Part shown: positions 43,621 to 53,431 of the stretch, piece after piece
Numbering within the stretch: the first letter of the stretch is position 1
Layout of the letters: each line of letters starts with the position of its first letter
Assembly (NCBI RefSeq): GCF_000024205.1
Contig: NC_013216.1
Span: forward strand, 4,216,001-4,280,000
Reading direction: 5' to 3'
Length of the DNA stretch: 64,000 nucleotides
Origin: Desulfofarcimen acetoxidans DSM 771
GTDB lineage: Bacteria > Bacillota > Desulfotomaculia > Desulfotomaculales > Desulfofarciminaceae
Program-made: the position numbers and the translations under genes
The notes under the pieces: model-generated
Told to the model about the DNA's origin: nothing
Database searches by the model: none
The model's input: the letters and a program-made list of their open reading frames with translations, nothing else

Positions 43621-43911
43621 CATTTTAAGGTTCTTAAATCTTTTTTCTGTAGCTTTGATTTCAGCTGTTTTGGACTCAAAAGCTTATTTTTATTACCCAC
43701 AAGCGCTACTGACCAATGCTGCTCTATCCAGCTTCTCCATGTGTATAACATGGTTAGTATTATTCCCAGCTGTTCTGAGAACCTTTTTCGCAGGACAATT
43801 TAATGACTTCTACTCCTTGAACTTTTTTATAAACTCGCAATTGGATTACCCACCTTACTGCTTTCCAAATTTGACGAGTTTGCTGACCCTACTAAAATTA
43901 TACTACTCCAT

Positions 43912-45204
43912 TTATATCTTTTTAAATGCAAACGGAACAATACCTACTTTCCTATGCATAAAAATCATTCTTAAAACATTAGTTATTATAATAGACCCAG
44001 TACTTGAAAATGCTGCACCTTCTATACCATACATCGGTATTAGAATACTACTAAAAATTACTATCAATATAATCATGGATATATTAATATAGAGGTTATA
44101 ATTGGAATATCCTGTCATTGTTAATATTAGACCACACGGACCACTGATTGCATTAAATAGCTGACCACCGGCTATTATAATCATACAAGTACTACCAATA
44201 GAATATTCTCTTCCATATATTATCATAATTAAATCACTGCATAATATGATAATGAACATGATTATAAGAACAGTTACTAGCATTAAATAATTAATTTTAG
44301 AATATATATTATTAATTTTGTTGATTTCCCTTTTATAATATAAAGTAGAAATCATAGGAGCAAACACTTGATTAATTGCCGTTAACATAAAACTTGGTAT
44401 TACAGCTATTTGTGCAGCACTATTATATATCCCTACACTAACATCATCTAAATAATAGCCTACCATATAAATTGATGTCTTATCAATCAAGACACTTAGG
44501 CTTCCAACAAGAACAAGAGGAAATGAAAACTTTAAAACATCGATATAATAATCCATATTTTTCAATCCTATTTGGCCTATAAATCTATGTCTTATGGCCT
44601 TATAGATAAGAAATAATAATGTACAACCACAAGCTATATATTTAGCGATAATTGGTATAAAAAAACCCTCTAAATTCATCATATATAATAAACCTAAAGC
44701 TAATAAAAAAATACCATTCTGCAAAAAATTCATAGCAAAAGAATATATTCTCATCTTTCCTCTTGCCTGAAATAATGATGCAAATATATATATTTCAGTT
44801 AATATTAATAATAAATACATTTGATTTTTGAAACCATCTCTATATTTTATATGTCCGAATATTTTTACTGAAAAATATTCGATATTATACAATATAATTA
44901 GCATAACAAAAAAAGACAGAGCTAGAGAAAATAATATTGCAAATAAGCTAATGCTCTTATTTATTTCATTATTATTATCCACTTCATTTTGTGGTATATA
45001 TTTTAGCAAGCCTTGGTCTAGTCCAAATCTAGAAATTATTGGAATAATTGTGATAATAGCAAATACATAAACAAATTCTCCATAAATCTTTGCTCCTAGC
45101 AATCTTGCCATAAAAATATTTGCTAAGACCAATAATGCTTTTCCAATACCATTCATTATAAACATGTATACTGACTTTTTTATTAATTCTTTTTCTTCCC
45201 TCAT
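43912..45204 (-). CDS. wzx: Wzx-type polysaccharide flippase
   Basis: The 430-residue protein has about twelve hydrophobic segments. The start MREEKELIKKSVYMFIMNGIG leads into FMARLLGAKIYGEFVYVF, the usual first helices of the polysaccharide transport (MOP) superfamily. It should move lipid-linked repeat units across the membrane for Wzy polymerisation. Very AT-rich coding sequence, unlike the higher-GC cpsBCD genes, points to a separate origin. Confidence 0.88.
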   Translation of the reverse strand: MREEKELIKKSVYMFIMNGIGKALLVLANIFMARLLGAKIYGEFVYVFAIITIIPIISRFGLDQGLLKYIPQNEVDNNNEINKSISLFAILFSLALSFFVMLIILYNIEYFSVKIFGHIKYRDGFKNQMYLLLILTEIYIFASLFQARGKMRIYSFAMNFLQNGIFLLALGLLYMMNLEGFFIPIIAKYIACGCTLLFLIYKAIRHRFIGQIGLKNMDYYIDVLKFSFPLVLVGSLSVLIDKTSIYMVGYYLDDVSVGIYNSAAQIAVIPSFMLTAINQVFAPMISTLYYKREINKINNIYSKINYLMLVTVLIIMFIIILCSDLIMIIYGREYSIGSTCMIIIAGGQLFNAISGPCGLILTMTGYSNYNLYINISMIILIVIFSSILIPMYGIEGAAFSSTGSIIITNVLRMIFMHRKVGIVPFAFKKI

Positions 45205-45589
45205 TTTAACACCTATATATTATTATTTAATATGATATCACAATCTTCTAGAGCAATTATTAAATATTATCAGAACCACATATTAATATATAAAGCAAAA
45301 TAATGATAATTCAATAATCATAAGCTGAAAACCCTAATATATTAAGTAGACCATGCCAATTATGTTAGAAATTAAGTACTACACGCTATAAAATTTAAGC
45401 ATAGTTAAATAATTATAACTTGCACAGGATTTTTTTACAGTCAAATTTTCAAACAATAGAAATAAATATTATCTTGGGTCAATATTTCACGATTACACAC
45501 GCTAACCACTCATACTTTCTGTGATTCTTGGTTCACTTGCCCCAAAGTTATATAGGTACTCTTTAAAAAAGGATACTATCTGATTAGTG
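45205..45589. other. Upstream region with a lone IS end
   Basis: GAGCAATTATTAAATATTAT with CAGAACCACATA at 45249-45280 matches the left end of the IS630-type element at 55411 and stands without its body. No gene seen. Confidence 0.45.
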
Positions 45590-46070
45590 GGCTAAAAACC
45601 AACCGCTTTTTTATCCTAAGGGAATCCACACTCATGTTCATGAATTTGCCAGCATATTAAAAAAGGCAATGTTCACCTCATTTCAGTGAAAGGTTCTTCC
45701 TTCTGGGTATATCATTATGAGGGGACTCTCAATCAGATTGATAATGGTTGTGGTCTTGTTGCGTTGGACAGGTAACAGCCTTTAAAAAGCCAAAATCCTC
45801 ACATGCCTTTTTATATAACGATGTTAATCTTGATACCCAGACCATCTTAGAATATTACAGAAACAAATGGTATATTTATCGCAAAAGAAATGTCAATCTG
45901 TTTTAAATAAATATCGGGTTCAATCGACTTTTTCTGTTGACAGACTATTGGTACTAATTACTCTTTCCTATTTATTTTGCTGTAATAGGTAACTGGTACT
46001 TATCGAACATTTGCTTTGGTATGGGCATTAAGCAACTTCTTGAAATAGCCGAAAGAGAACGAATAGCCTA
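45590..46070 (+). pseudogene. IS4/IS701-type transposase C-terminal relic
   Basis: Fragments in several frames read KTNRFFYPKGIHTHVHEFA, NDVNLDTQTILEYYRNKW and RVQSTFSVDRLLVLITLSYL, consistent with the C-terminal DDE-YREK part of an IS4-superfamily transposase. Multiple stops are present. Confidence 0.5.
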
Positions 46071-46081
46071 GGTATATGCTA

Positions 46082-46153
46082 GGAGACCGTTTCAAAAATA
46101 GATTTCTTGTTTGCCTAATTCAATATATAATACGACTTTTGAAACACTTTTCT
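46082..46153. mobile_element. Shortened MITE of the 9.4-kb family
   Basis: Left end GGAGACCGTTTCAAAAAT follows TA. Right end ACTTTTGAAACACTTTTC is eroded. The centre shares TTCAATATATA with another partial copy starting at 47929 (GGAGAGCGTTTCAGAATTAG). Confidence 0.65.
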
Positions 46154-46887
46154 GATATGAAATGGCCTTGTCAAGAACCCCAACAAATTTTTTTATGTTA
46201 GCTAAAAAACACAATAACATCATTGTCCCAAAAAGTAAATTCAAATTAGAATATTTGTAAATAATTTAATTAAGCTCTTATCCGTCTGGAGGATAGGGCA
46301 ATGCTGAGGAGCAACCCAAGCGCCAGGCGGAGTTCTATCGGGGATAGCAGGGACAATTTAACGTTGTCCCTTATCCTATTTTATTTGATCTCCAGACTTA
46401 TTTTTGCTATCCTTGTGGAGAACAAAAGCGTTAAACCTTTTTTAGGCGATTTCATCTCCTTTGCAAGGGTGCATGGAACAATAGGTAGTTGGGCTAAATC
46501 GACGGTTGCTCAATCTTATATACGTGTATTGGATAACACAAGACTTAAATACGTCGGGAGCTACCTCGGTCTAGTAACGTGCATTAGATATAAAGTGTCT
46601 AGAACATAGGAGTATAACCGAGGGTTCTCCTTACCGTGGCCGAACGCCCCTACACCCCACCTGATATTATTCTTGGATCATACTTCTCTTTACAAATTGT
46701 CATTGTTTTTTCTTAGATTTTTAAGAAATTTTCTTACTATCCTGTCCTAATTCTTGAGATATAGCACACATGAATTCCAGTAATTCCCGCGCAACTGCAA
46801 CTGCTGCTATTTGACTTGATTTACCCCTAGCTATTAAACGACGAAACTCTAAGTTAAGCCGATGTTGTGCCTACTATGATATGTTCT
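46154..46887. other. Region without a supported gene
   Basis: A 102-residue plus-strand frame from 46301 shows no family resemblance and uneven codon use, so it is left uncalled. The sequence around 46620-46680 is probably an IS flank. Confidence 0.35.
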
Positions 46888-47823
46888 TTACTTTTTCTGA
46901 TTGTCCCTGACGTTTTTTAGTATTGCACTTACTGATGGTGGACGCCGGTAACGCCAGGCAGATTCCACTATTACTCGACGAATATGAGCGTTACCTAATT
47001 TAGTTATTCTTCCTTGATACCGACCACCTCCACTGGATGATTCAGCCGGAACCAATCCAACATAAGCCATTAATCGCTTTGCTGAATCAAACCGGCATAA
47101 ATCTCCTGCTTCAGCTACCACTGTAGCAGCAGTAATAAGACCAACTCCACATAATGACTGAAATGCTTCAATAAACGGAGCTTATTGGCTATCCTTAACC
47201 AAAATCTCCATCTCTTTTTCCAAGCGTTTTTTAATAGATTCCGCTTCTTCCAAAACATGAATATATTTTTTTAAGTATTATCACATTAGCAGCTTGATCG
47301 AAACTCAATTTATCTAACCATTACCGGTATTTAATAGTCCAGGATTTTACACCTTGAGGTGGCTTTTTTTCTAAGCGTAATAGAAATTTGCTAATTTGAT
47401 TACGCTTAGAAGAATATCTTCCACTACATCTTCACGAGTTCGCACCAGATCTTGCAGGGCCTCCTACTTTTCATCCGGTACCCAGACAGCAGCTAATTCA
47501 GCACTACGCAATAATTGAGCTAATTTTTTAGCATCCCGTCGGTCAGTTTTCACTTTTTCACCAGGTTTTCTTGGTATTAGTGATGGCGCCACTACCATAC
47601 AGGTTGCTCCTATTGCTGTTAGTTGATGGTATATCCCATAACCACATTGGCCAGCTTCATAACAGAAGTACAGATTTTTCGCCGAACCAAGTTTGCGTAC
47701 TAGCCTTGCTATAGCTTCTGGACTATTGATTATCGTGCTCATGAATTCCACTACTTCTATTCCTTCCTTGGCAACCGCAACTGCAATGGTTTCTTTATGT
47801 ACATCAAGTCCTACAAATGTGGT
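46888..47823 (-). pseudogene. IS110-family transposase
   Basis: The minus strand reads TTFVGLDVHKETIAVAVAKE (N-terminal DEDD start), then KVKTDRRDAKKLAQLLR, and after breaks RFDSAKRLMAYVGLVPAES with GRITKLGNAHIRRVIVESAW (transposase_20). A stop precedes the first recognisable residues and further frameshifts lie between 47121 and 47464. Confidence 0.85.
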
Positions 47824-48163
47824 ATAACTTCATACTAGGCCAGATTCCTTCTTTTAGCTTGTAGCTCTGTGCTGTGTAGTATAACCTACGTATCGCTATT
47901 GGAGTGGCTGCCCCTTCCATTATGTCTGGGAGAGCGTTTCAGAATTAGATTTTTTTATTTATATAGATTCAATATATATTGAATTCGTATTTTAAATTTT
48001 AGACTTTACAAATCTGTGCTAGCGCAAACAAAAAGGCACTATCTCACATCTATAAAATTTTATATTAATAAGTAGGTTTTTATAGTTATACGCATGTGTT
48101 CCAGCGTTAGCTTCAATTGCATAACAAATAGTTTTTTAGTTTCTTTTATTTCAAATATATTTT
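47824..48163. other. IS110 flank and partial MITE
   Basis: Contains the MITE-like left end from 47929. No gene or terminator is evident. Confidence 0.4.
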
Positions 48164-48724
48164 TTATATACTTTTAATAATATTATCCTTTTTATTGTAA
48201 ATAATTGTACTAGCACCAACATCTTTATTTATTAAACTTCCTGCTCCTATAACAGCGTTGTCACCTATTGATACTCCTTTCAAAATTACAACATTAGCAC
48301 CTATCCACACATTATTGCCAATAATAATTCTCTGAGACACTATTGGTAACATGCTTGTTTTCTCCCCTTGTCGAAAAGTATGATCATGGTCATATATTTT
48401 AACATTTTCGCCAAATAAACAGTCATCACCTACCTCAATATGTTCCCTACAGTTTAAAGATACGAAATTATTAAAAAAAACATTATTACCTATTCTTATA
48501 ATACCACTTGTGCACTTTAAATTGCACATTTTTCTTATTCTCACGTTTTTACCCATAAAAATACATCCATTTTTATTAATTTCTATATTAACAAAGCTAT
48601 CGATATAGGTATAAAAAAAGTTTCTTAGCTTAAGCTTCTTACCTAAAACAACTTTACAAAGCAATAAACGAATATATGACTTTAAAATTTTGATAAAATT
48701 TAAAATTACCATATTACCACCCAT
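48164..48724 (-). CDS. Hexapeptide-repeat (LbH) O-acetyltransferase
   Basis: The 186-residue protein has left-handed beta-helix repeats (IRIGNNVFFNNFVSL, IEVGDDCLFGENVKIYDHDH, IIIGNNVWIGANVVILKG, VSIGDNAVIGAGSLIN) with the catalytic-type histidine pair near DHDHTF. It probably acetylates a sugar of the repeat unit. Two ATGs compete for the start (48724 and 48712). The latter is preceded by GGTGGT. Confidence 0.85.
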   Translation of the reverse strand: MGGNMVILNFIKILKSYIRLLLCKVVLGKKLKLRNFFYTYIDSFVNIEINKNGCIFMGKNVRIRKMCNLKCTSGIIRIGNNVFFNNFVSLNCREHIEVGDDCLFGENVKIYDHDHTFRQGEKTSMLPIVSQRIIIGNNVWIGANVVILKGVSIGDNAVIGAGSLINKDVGASTIIYNKKDNIIKSI

Positions 48725-48768
48725 ATCTGTTTATAATCTCTAGTATTATAGAATTAAACTATGGAATT

Positions 48769-49617
48769 TTATGGAATTTTATTGAATTTAATGTCGTATT
48801 CATAAAGCTTAACAAAAAAATAATTAAAGATTAAAAAAATTATATTATTCATGGAACTAAAACTATTTTTCCATCCATCATCGGTTCTAAGAGATATTGT
48901 ACGTTGGCTTCTTAATCTATTTCCGGATATCTGGTGAATTGTTGGTAGTTCATTAGCTTCTTTAATTCTTTTGATCTCTTCTTGAAAACAAATATCTAAA
49001 AAAACACCAATCTTTTTCATTACATTCTCAAAATCTCCTGTAAAATCCTCATATCTAATTCTCAAATATTTATCCTTATGTAGAATTTGAAAAATATGAG
49101 CAGAAAAATTAGATATCATCCATCCCAATGTCCCCCTTAGTACTGGAAAATAAATTTTTGGTTCCTCACCATTCTCCATTTTTTGATTAGAACCTCTAAT
49201 CAATGACTGAATGCACCCTCTACCATCCCTAACTATATGTATCATATAAATATTTTTCCCTAATAATTTTGCAAGTCTTATTGGCCTAAAATGATTCTTC
49301 CTTGCAGTTTTCGAAGAATCAATAACATAATGAATATTCTCTGGAGTGTTTTTAAAAATTAAGGCCCATAATTTTTTTTGCCCATTAATTGCTATTTTAT
49401 TATTTAAATCATATTCTTTAATAATATTTCTCCAAAATTCACATTCCTTTAAATATTTGCCGCAAGAACATTTGGCCTTATCCTTATGTTTAATTGTATC
49501 AAAATTAGTTAATTCACCCAATGGGTAAATTTTATTATTTGAACCAATTATCATTTCTAGCAATGTTGATCCACTTCTACCATAACCCGCAATATATATC
49601 ACATTTTTTCTATCCAT
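48769..49617 (-). CDS. Sulfotransferase, first copy type
   Basis: The 282-residue protein begins MDRKNVIYIAGYGRSGSTLL, the 5'-phosphosulfate loop that binds PAPS, and later has MIHIVRDGRGCIQSLI, the 3'-phosphate-binding motif. A CSCGKYLKECEFW cysteine cluster lies near residue 55. It should transfer sulfate from PAPS to a sugar of the exopolysaccharide. It overlaps the upstream glycosyltransferase by 8 bases. Confidence 0.85.
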   Translation of the reverse strand: MDRKNVIYIAGYGRSGSTLLEMIIGSNNKIYPLGELTNFDTIKHKDKAKCSCGKYLKECEFWRNIIKEYDLNNKIAINGQKKLWALIFKNTPENIHYVIDSSKTARKNHFRPIRLAKLLGKNIYMIHIVRDGRGCIQSLIRGSNQKMENGEEPKIYFPVLRGTLGWMISNFSAHIFQILHKDKYLRIRYEDFTGDFENVMKKIGVFLDICFQEEIKRIKEANELPTIHQISGNRLRSQRTISLRTDDGWKNSFSSMNNIIFLIFNYFFVKLYEYDIKFNKIP

Positions 49618-50674
49618 AATTGCTCCTTCTTAGTCTAAAATATAATTTGTTATATTCATCATGCATTTTGTCTAATGAAAAACATTTTTTAATTAAGAAA
49701 ATATTATTTAATTCTTCATATGAATTTATATATGAAAAACTAAAATAAGGTAACCAATTATCTATAGTATCTATGTCTACAACATCAACATTATCAAGCT
49801 TTTCTTTGATTTCGACGTGTGGTGCAATATCCGATAATACAGCTGGCATGCCTAAATACAGTGCCTCCAATACCGCTATAGGTAACCCCTCATAAGTAGA
49901 TGTGGAAACAAATAAATGGCATTTTATTATTTCCTTGTATACATCTTCTCTACTTATTTCGCCCAAAAAACATACTCGATTTGCTATTTTTTTCTCACAA
50001 CAATAATTAATTAACTCATTATACAGATATCCATTACCAATAATTTTGAGTTGTACATCTGGTAAGCGTAATAAAATTTTTAAAAGTAACTTTTGATTCT
50101 TTTCTTTTACAAGTCTACCTACACAAACAACTGTAAAATTGTCGTGTTTTTTAGATTTATTTAACATATTATTAATAAAACTTTCAATTTTCTTACAGTT
50201 AACTCCATTTGTTATTATTGTTATTTTTTTATTAAATATATTTTTAATTATTTGGGGTAATGATAGATATGCTGCCTTACTAACAAGAGTAATTTCGTCC
50301 GATAAAGCAATACATAAAAGAGTAAATAGTTTTACCTTAACTGTATATCGCTCGAACATACTATGTATAGTGAACAATACTCTGTTCCTTTGTCTTAAAA
50401 ACAAAGATAAAAAAAAGTATAAAACACCAACATGACTATTATGTATATGTACAATATCTCCTTCGTTTAATAATCTTAAATTTCTAAAAAAAGTAATAAT
50501 ACTATTATTACTTCCTTTAACAGTAACTAAATCTTCTTCATATTCTTGCTCACCTTTAAACGATATTACCAATTGCTTGCATTTTAGCAATTCTTCAGAA
50601 TTTCGATACATGACAAATTCATTATATGGCATACTAGTATCGCCAATTGAATTTACGATAGTTGCTATCCTCAT
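49610..50674 (-). CDS. Glycosyltransferase family 4
   Basis: From MRIATIVNSIGDTSMPYNEF the protein has about 354 residues, with the GT-B layout: VVCVGRLVKEKNQKLLLKIL opening the donor domain and STSTYEGLPIAVLEALYLGMPA with the E-x7-E motif. The ATG lacks a well-placed ribosome binding site. A perfect GGAGG lies instead 7 bases before an in-frame ATT at 50692, giving INSNSEMRIATI. An even longer frame from 50740 is less likely. It acts at the cytoplasmic membrane in repeat-unit assembly. Confidence 0.85.
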   Translation of the reverse strand: MRIATIVNSIGDTSMPYNEFVMYRNSEELLKCKQLVISFKGEQEYEEDLVTVKGSNNSIITFFRNLRLLNEGDIVHIHNSHVGVLYFFLSLFLRQRNRVLFTIHSMFERYTVKVKLFTLLCIALSDEITLVSKAAYLSLPQIIKNIFNKKITIITNGVNCKKIESFINNMLNKSKKHDNFTVVCVGRLVKEKNQKLLLKILLRLPDVQLKIIGNGYLYNELINYCCEKKIANRVCFLGEISREDVYKEIIKCHLFVSTSTYEGLPIAVLEALYLGMPAVLSDIAPHVEIKEKLDNVDVVDIDTIDNWLPYFSFSYINSYEELNNIFLIKKCFSLDKMHDEYNKLYFRLRRSNYG

Positions 50675-50740
50675 TTCTGAATTTGAATTAATATAAGACA
50701 CCTCCGCGTATAATACAACTGTAGTAATTATGCTGTACAA

Positions 50741-51098
50741 AATACTTCATGGTTGTCTACTACCCAACCTGAACGTATTGGTTGTTAGCAAGAAAAAAGG
50801 TACTTATATATTACATCATTGCAAACCGAGTTTTTTTACCTGTAAGATTCCGTATCACCTAGAAAAAACAGCCCACTTTAGATTCCTCGATATATGTTTT
50901 TGATCTCCTAGAAGAGGATCATTTAGTGCTACAATCAAGCCAAAAACCTAAGCTTTATCTATATGTAACATGAAAAATAATTGTTTTCCTCAATGATAGG
51001 GTTGATAAGGGGCAATCCCTACTAAGATTCTGGTTTTTAACTTCAATAATAATGTGTTTCCTATAATATAATTGTTTGTTATATAGAAAAATTGTCTA
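50741..51098. other. Spacer with possible degenerate transposase-like coding
   Basis: The plus strand translates in pieces (GTYILHHCKPSFFTCKIPYH, then frameshift) that look like eroded protein-coding DNA, but I cannot assign a family. Confidence 0.25.
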
Positions 51099-52439
51099 TT
51101 ATTTGACTTGAAGCTTACCAATAACCTTCTGAGCAAGAACAAATGTTATAAAAGCAAGGAATACATATACCCAAAGATAAACTTTAAAAACAGCAAAGAT
51201 TTCAGACCTAAATAGTTTGTAAGCATATGAAAGCGAAAAAATATAAATTAAATAACTAAAATCATTTTTATTCTTATTTGATGCCAACCTAGCAAATATC
51301 AAACCATATAATAAGGCTGTAATTATGACACCACACCAGCCAAAATTTAATATAGATTCTATTATCGTAGAAAAGCCTCTACCTCCACCAAGAGAGAATA
51401 TACCACCATAATAATTTTTTATATACCAGACTGATAACGATTCAAAATCATATAACGGCAAAATAAGTCCAATAATTGAATCCAAATAACTTTTACCATA
51501 TAATAGGTTATGACTCATAGTACTTAGGACATCTTCACCAATAAAATACCATATAGAAAACTCAGATGGCAAACCAGGAAAAGATATCTGGTTACTTTTG
51601 TTAAGAATTATTAAAGGTATTATTTGCTTCCAAAATGCAAACAAAACTAGTAATGATAAAGAAACATAAATAACAGTTGTTTTTTTTATTTTTTTATAGT
51701 CTAGCAAAACATATAACATAGGTATAATTTGAAACAAAAAATCACCACGTGAAACAGTGAAAACTGCATAAATAACATTATGAATAAATGATACTACAAA
51801 TAATGATGTCAACCCTGCTCTTTTAGGGTTGTATTTTATGATCATATAAAAACTAACTATGGACACAAATGCGCTAACATCTGTATACAAAGCTAATAAA
51901 CCAGAATGTTGTATTATCAACAGCCTACTAGCCCTACTTGCTGAAAAAAAATCGATAAATCCTACTGTACTAATTACATTGATCTCCATCAGCAATCCAA
52001 TTGTAAATATTGACCACAATAGCAAAGTATAGGAATTATTATATTCGAAACCTATTTCATTAGAGTTATTTTGGGTATTTATTTGGTTATAATAAAAATT
52101 ATACCCTAGAGAAAAGAATACATATGTAATTAATGATGCAATTGCAAGATAATGCATTGAATCCAAATATAAATAATTTTCTTTTTGAAAAAATATATTA
52201 TTTATATAAATACTATTTGTATATAAATAAAAATACACACCATAAATATTTATATAATCCAACAAGTTCTTTGTCCTGACGTAATTGAAAGCAAATAATA
52301 TTCCAAATAACGTTGTATTTAAAAATAAAATTGCACTATCCACGCTATAATAATTATTGTTAAGCATAAATAATGTTAAAATAAAAATAATTACACTAAA
52401 AGCAATAATGCTTATAACTATGTTATTATACTTTATCAT
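51099..52439 (-). CDS. wzy: Wzy-type polysaccharide polymerase
   Basis: The 446-residue protein has about eleven membrane spans and a large loop in the second half (GKSYLDSIIGLILPLYDFES) with FSLGGGRGFSTIIESILNFGW, like oligosaccharide repeat unit polymerases. It would join repeat units on the outer face of the membrane. Low GC and poor conservation are normal for Wzy. The stop overlaps the downstream spacer, and its start overlaps the upstream sulfotransferase by 14 bases. Confidence 0.8.
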   Translation of the reverse strand: MIKYNNIVISIIAFSVIIFILTLFMLNNNYYSVDSAILFLNTTLFGILFAFNYVRTKNLLDYINIYGVYFYLYTNSIYINNIFFQKENYLYLDSMHYLAIASLITYVFFSLGYNFYYNQINTQNNSNEIGFEYNNSYTLLLWSIFTIGLLMEINVISTVGFIDFFSASRASRLLIIQHSGLLALYTDVSAFVSIVSFYMIIKYNPKRAGLTSLFVVSFIHNVIYAVFTVSRGDFLFQIIPMLYVLLDYKKIKKTTVIYVSLSLLVLFAFWKQIIPLIILNKSNQISFPGLPSEFSIWYFIGEDVLSTMSHNLLYGKSYLDSIIGLILPLYDFESLSVWYIKNYYGGIFSLGGGRGFSTIIESILNFGWCGVIITALLYGLIFARLASNKNKNDFSYLIYIFSLSYAYKLFRSEIFAVFKVYLWVYVFLAFITFVLAQKVIGKLQVK

Positions 52440-53310
52440 AAATCAACCATTTCCCTAAATCTATATTTAGAATTGCTTCTAATTCTTTTATATCTTCTTT
52501 ATACTTCTCACTCAATAACTTCCTATAGTTAGCATCAATGGAATATTCCATACGCTTTTGATTTATTTGATATATTTTTAATGCAACGTATTTTCTAATT
52601 TTACTGTTTGGAATAATCAATCTTATAATCTTTCTTGTTAAATTAGATGGATACATAATTAACTTACTTATTAATTCAAATCTTGATTTTGATGCCGCGT
52701 TACTTTTAATATTATTAATTACTTTTATTCTCTCTACTTCTAGGAAATCATAAATATTATTTAGAATAAAATCCTGATTTTTAACAAACTCTTCAAACAA
52801 TACTATTAAAATTTGTTTTTTATCATAATACCTTAGTATGCGCTTTATTTGTTCGGCATATAAACCTCTAGAAAAATAACTATAATTCAACTTATTTTCA
52901 TTACTGAGTTGGATCCTTCTTTTCTCGTTCTCAATCGCTTCTCTAAATGATAAACTTTCAATTCCATTTCTAGTGTTCATTAAGTAATGAGAATAAGCTC
53001 TATCAACCGGGTTTCTTAATATTATTATGATTTTAAGATCCTTGCCTAAATCCTTTATTATTCTATCTAGCGCTTTTTCTTCAAAAATATAACCAGTACT
53101 CATATCCCCAATTACTTTTTCATTAATAACATCACTGTAATAATTCTCCTCATACCAATTAATACCTTTTAAATATCGTTCTTCAACATGAAAAAAGCCG
53201 GGCTCCTTCAATTTTTTAGGCAAATATATGTCAGGATGCTGTTTTAATATATCATACAAAGTTGTGGTGGCTGACTTTTGAACCCCAGGGCATATAAAAT
53301 TAGGGAGCAT
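52426..53310 (-). CDS. Sulfotransferase domain protein, second type
   Basis: The 294-residue protein starts MLPNFICPGVQKSATTTLYD, a PAPS 5'-phosphosulfate loop of the heparan N-deacetylase/sulfotransferase type. It has IIILRNPVDRAYSHYLMNTR as the 3'-phosphate-binding motif. It differs from the first sulfotransferase, so two positions or two sugars may be sulfated. AGGAGG lies before the ATG. Confidence 0.88.
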   Translation of the reverse strand: MLPNFICPGVQKSATTTLYDILKQHPDIYLPKKLKEPGFFHVEERYLKGINWYEENYYSDVINEKVIGDMSTGYIFEEKALDRIIKDLGKDLKIIIILRNPVDRAYSHYLMNTRNGIESLSFREAIENEKRRIQLSNENKLNYSYFSRGLYAEQIKRILRYYDKKQILIVLFEEFVKNQDFILNNIYDFLEVERIKVINNIKSNAASKSRFELISKLIMYPSNLTRKIIRLIIPNSKIRKYVALKIYQINQKRMEYSIDANYRKLLSEKYKEDIKELEAILNIDLGKWLIYDKV

Positions 53311-53431
53311 AATTTCCTCCTTATAAGCATATATTTCTTATCCTAAAACCTATTACATATAAGTAAATTTAATTGGTTTTAAGTCTACCGTTTAACAAAT
53401 AATAAGCCTGCTAGCTTAATTATTAATTTTT

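Noticed and set aside
43655-44092. 145-residue hydrophobic plus-strand frame
   Set aside because: Most of it is the antisense of the wzx C-terminus, where hydrophobic codons give hydrophobic complements.
46301-46609. 102-residue plus-strand frame
   Set aside because: No domain, no ribosome binding site of quality, and it lies between transposon relics. Probably chance.
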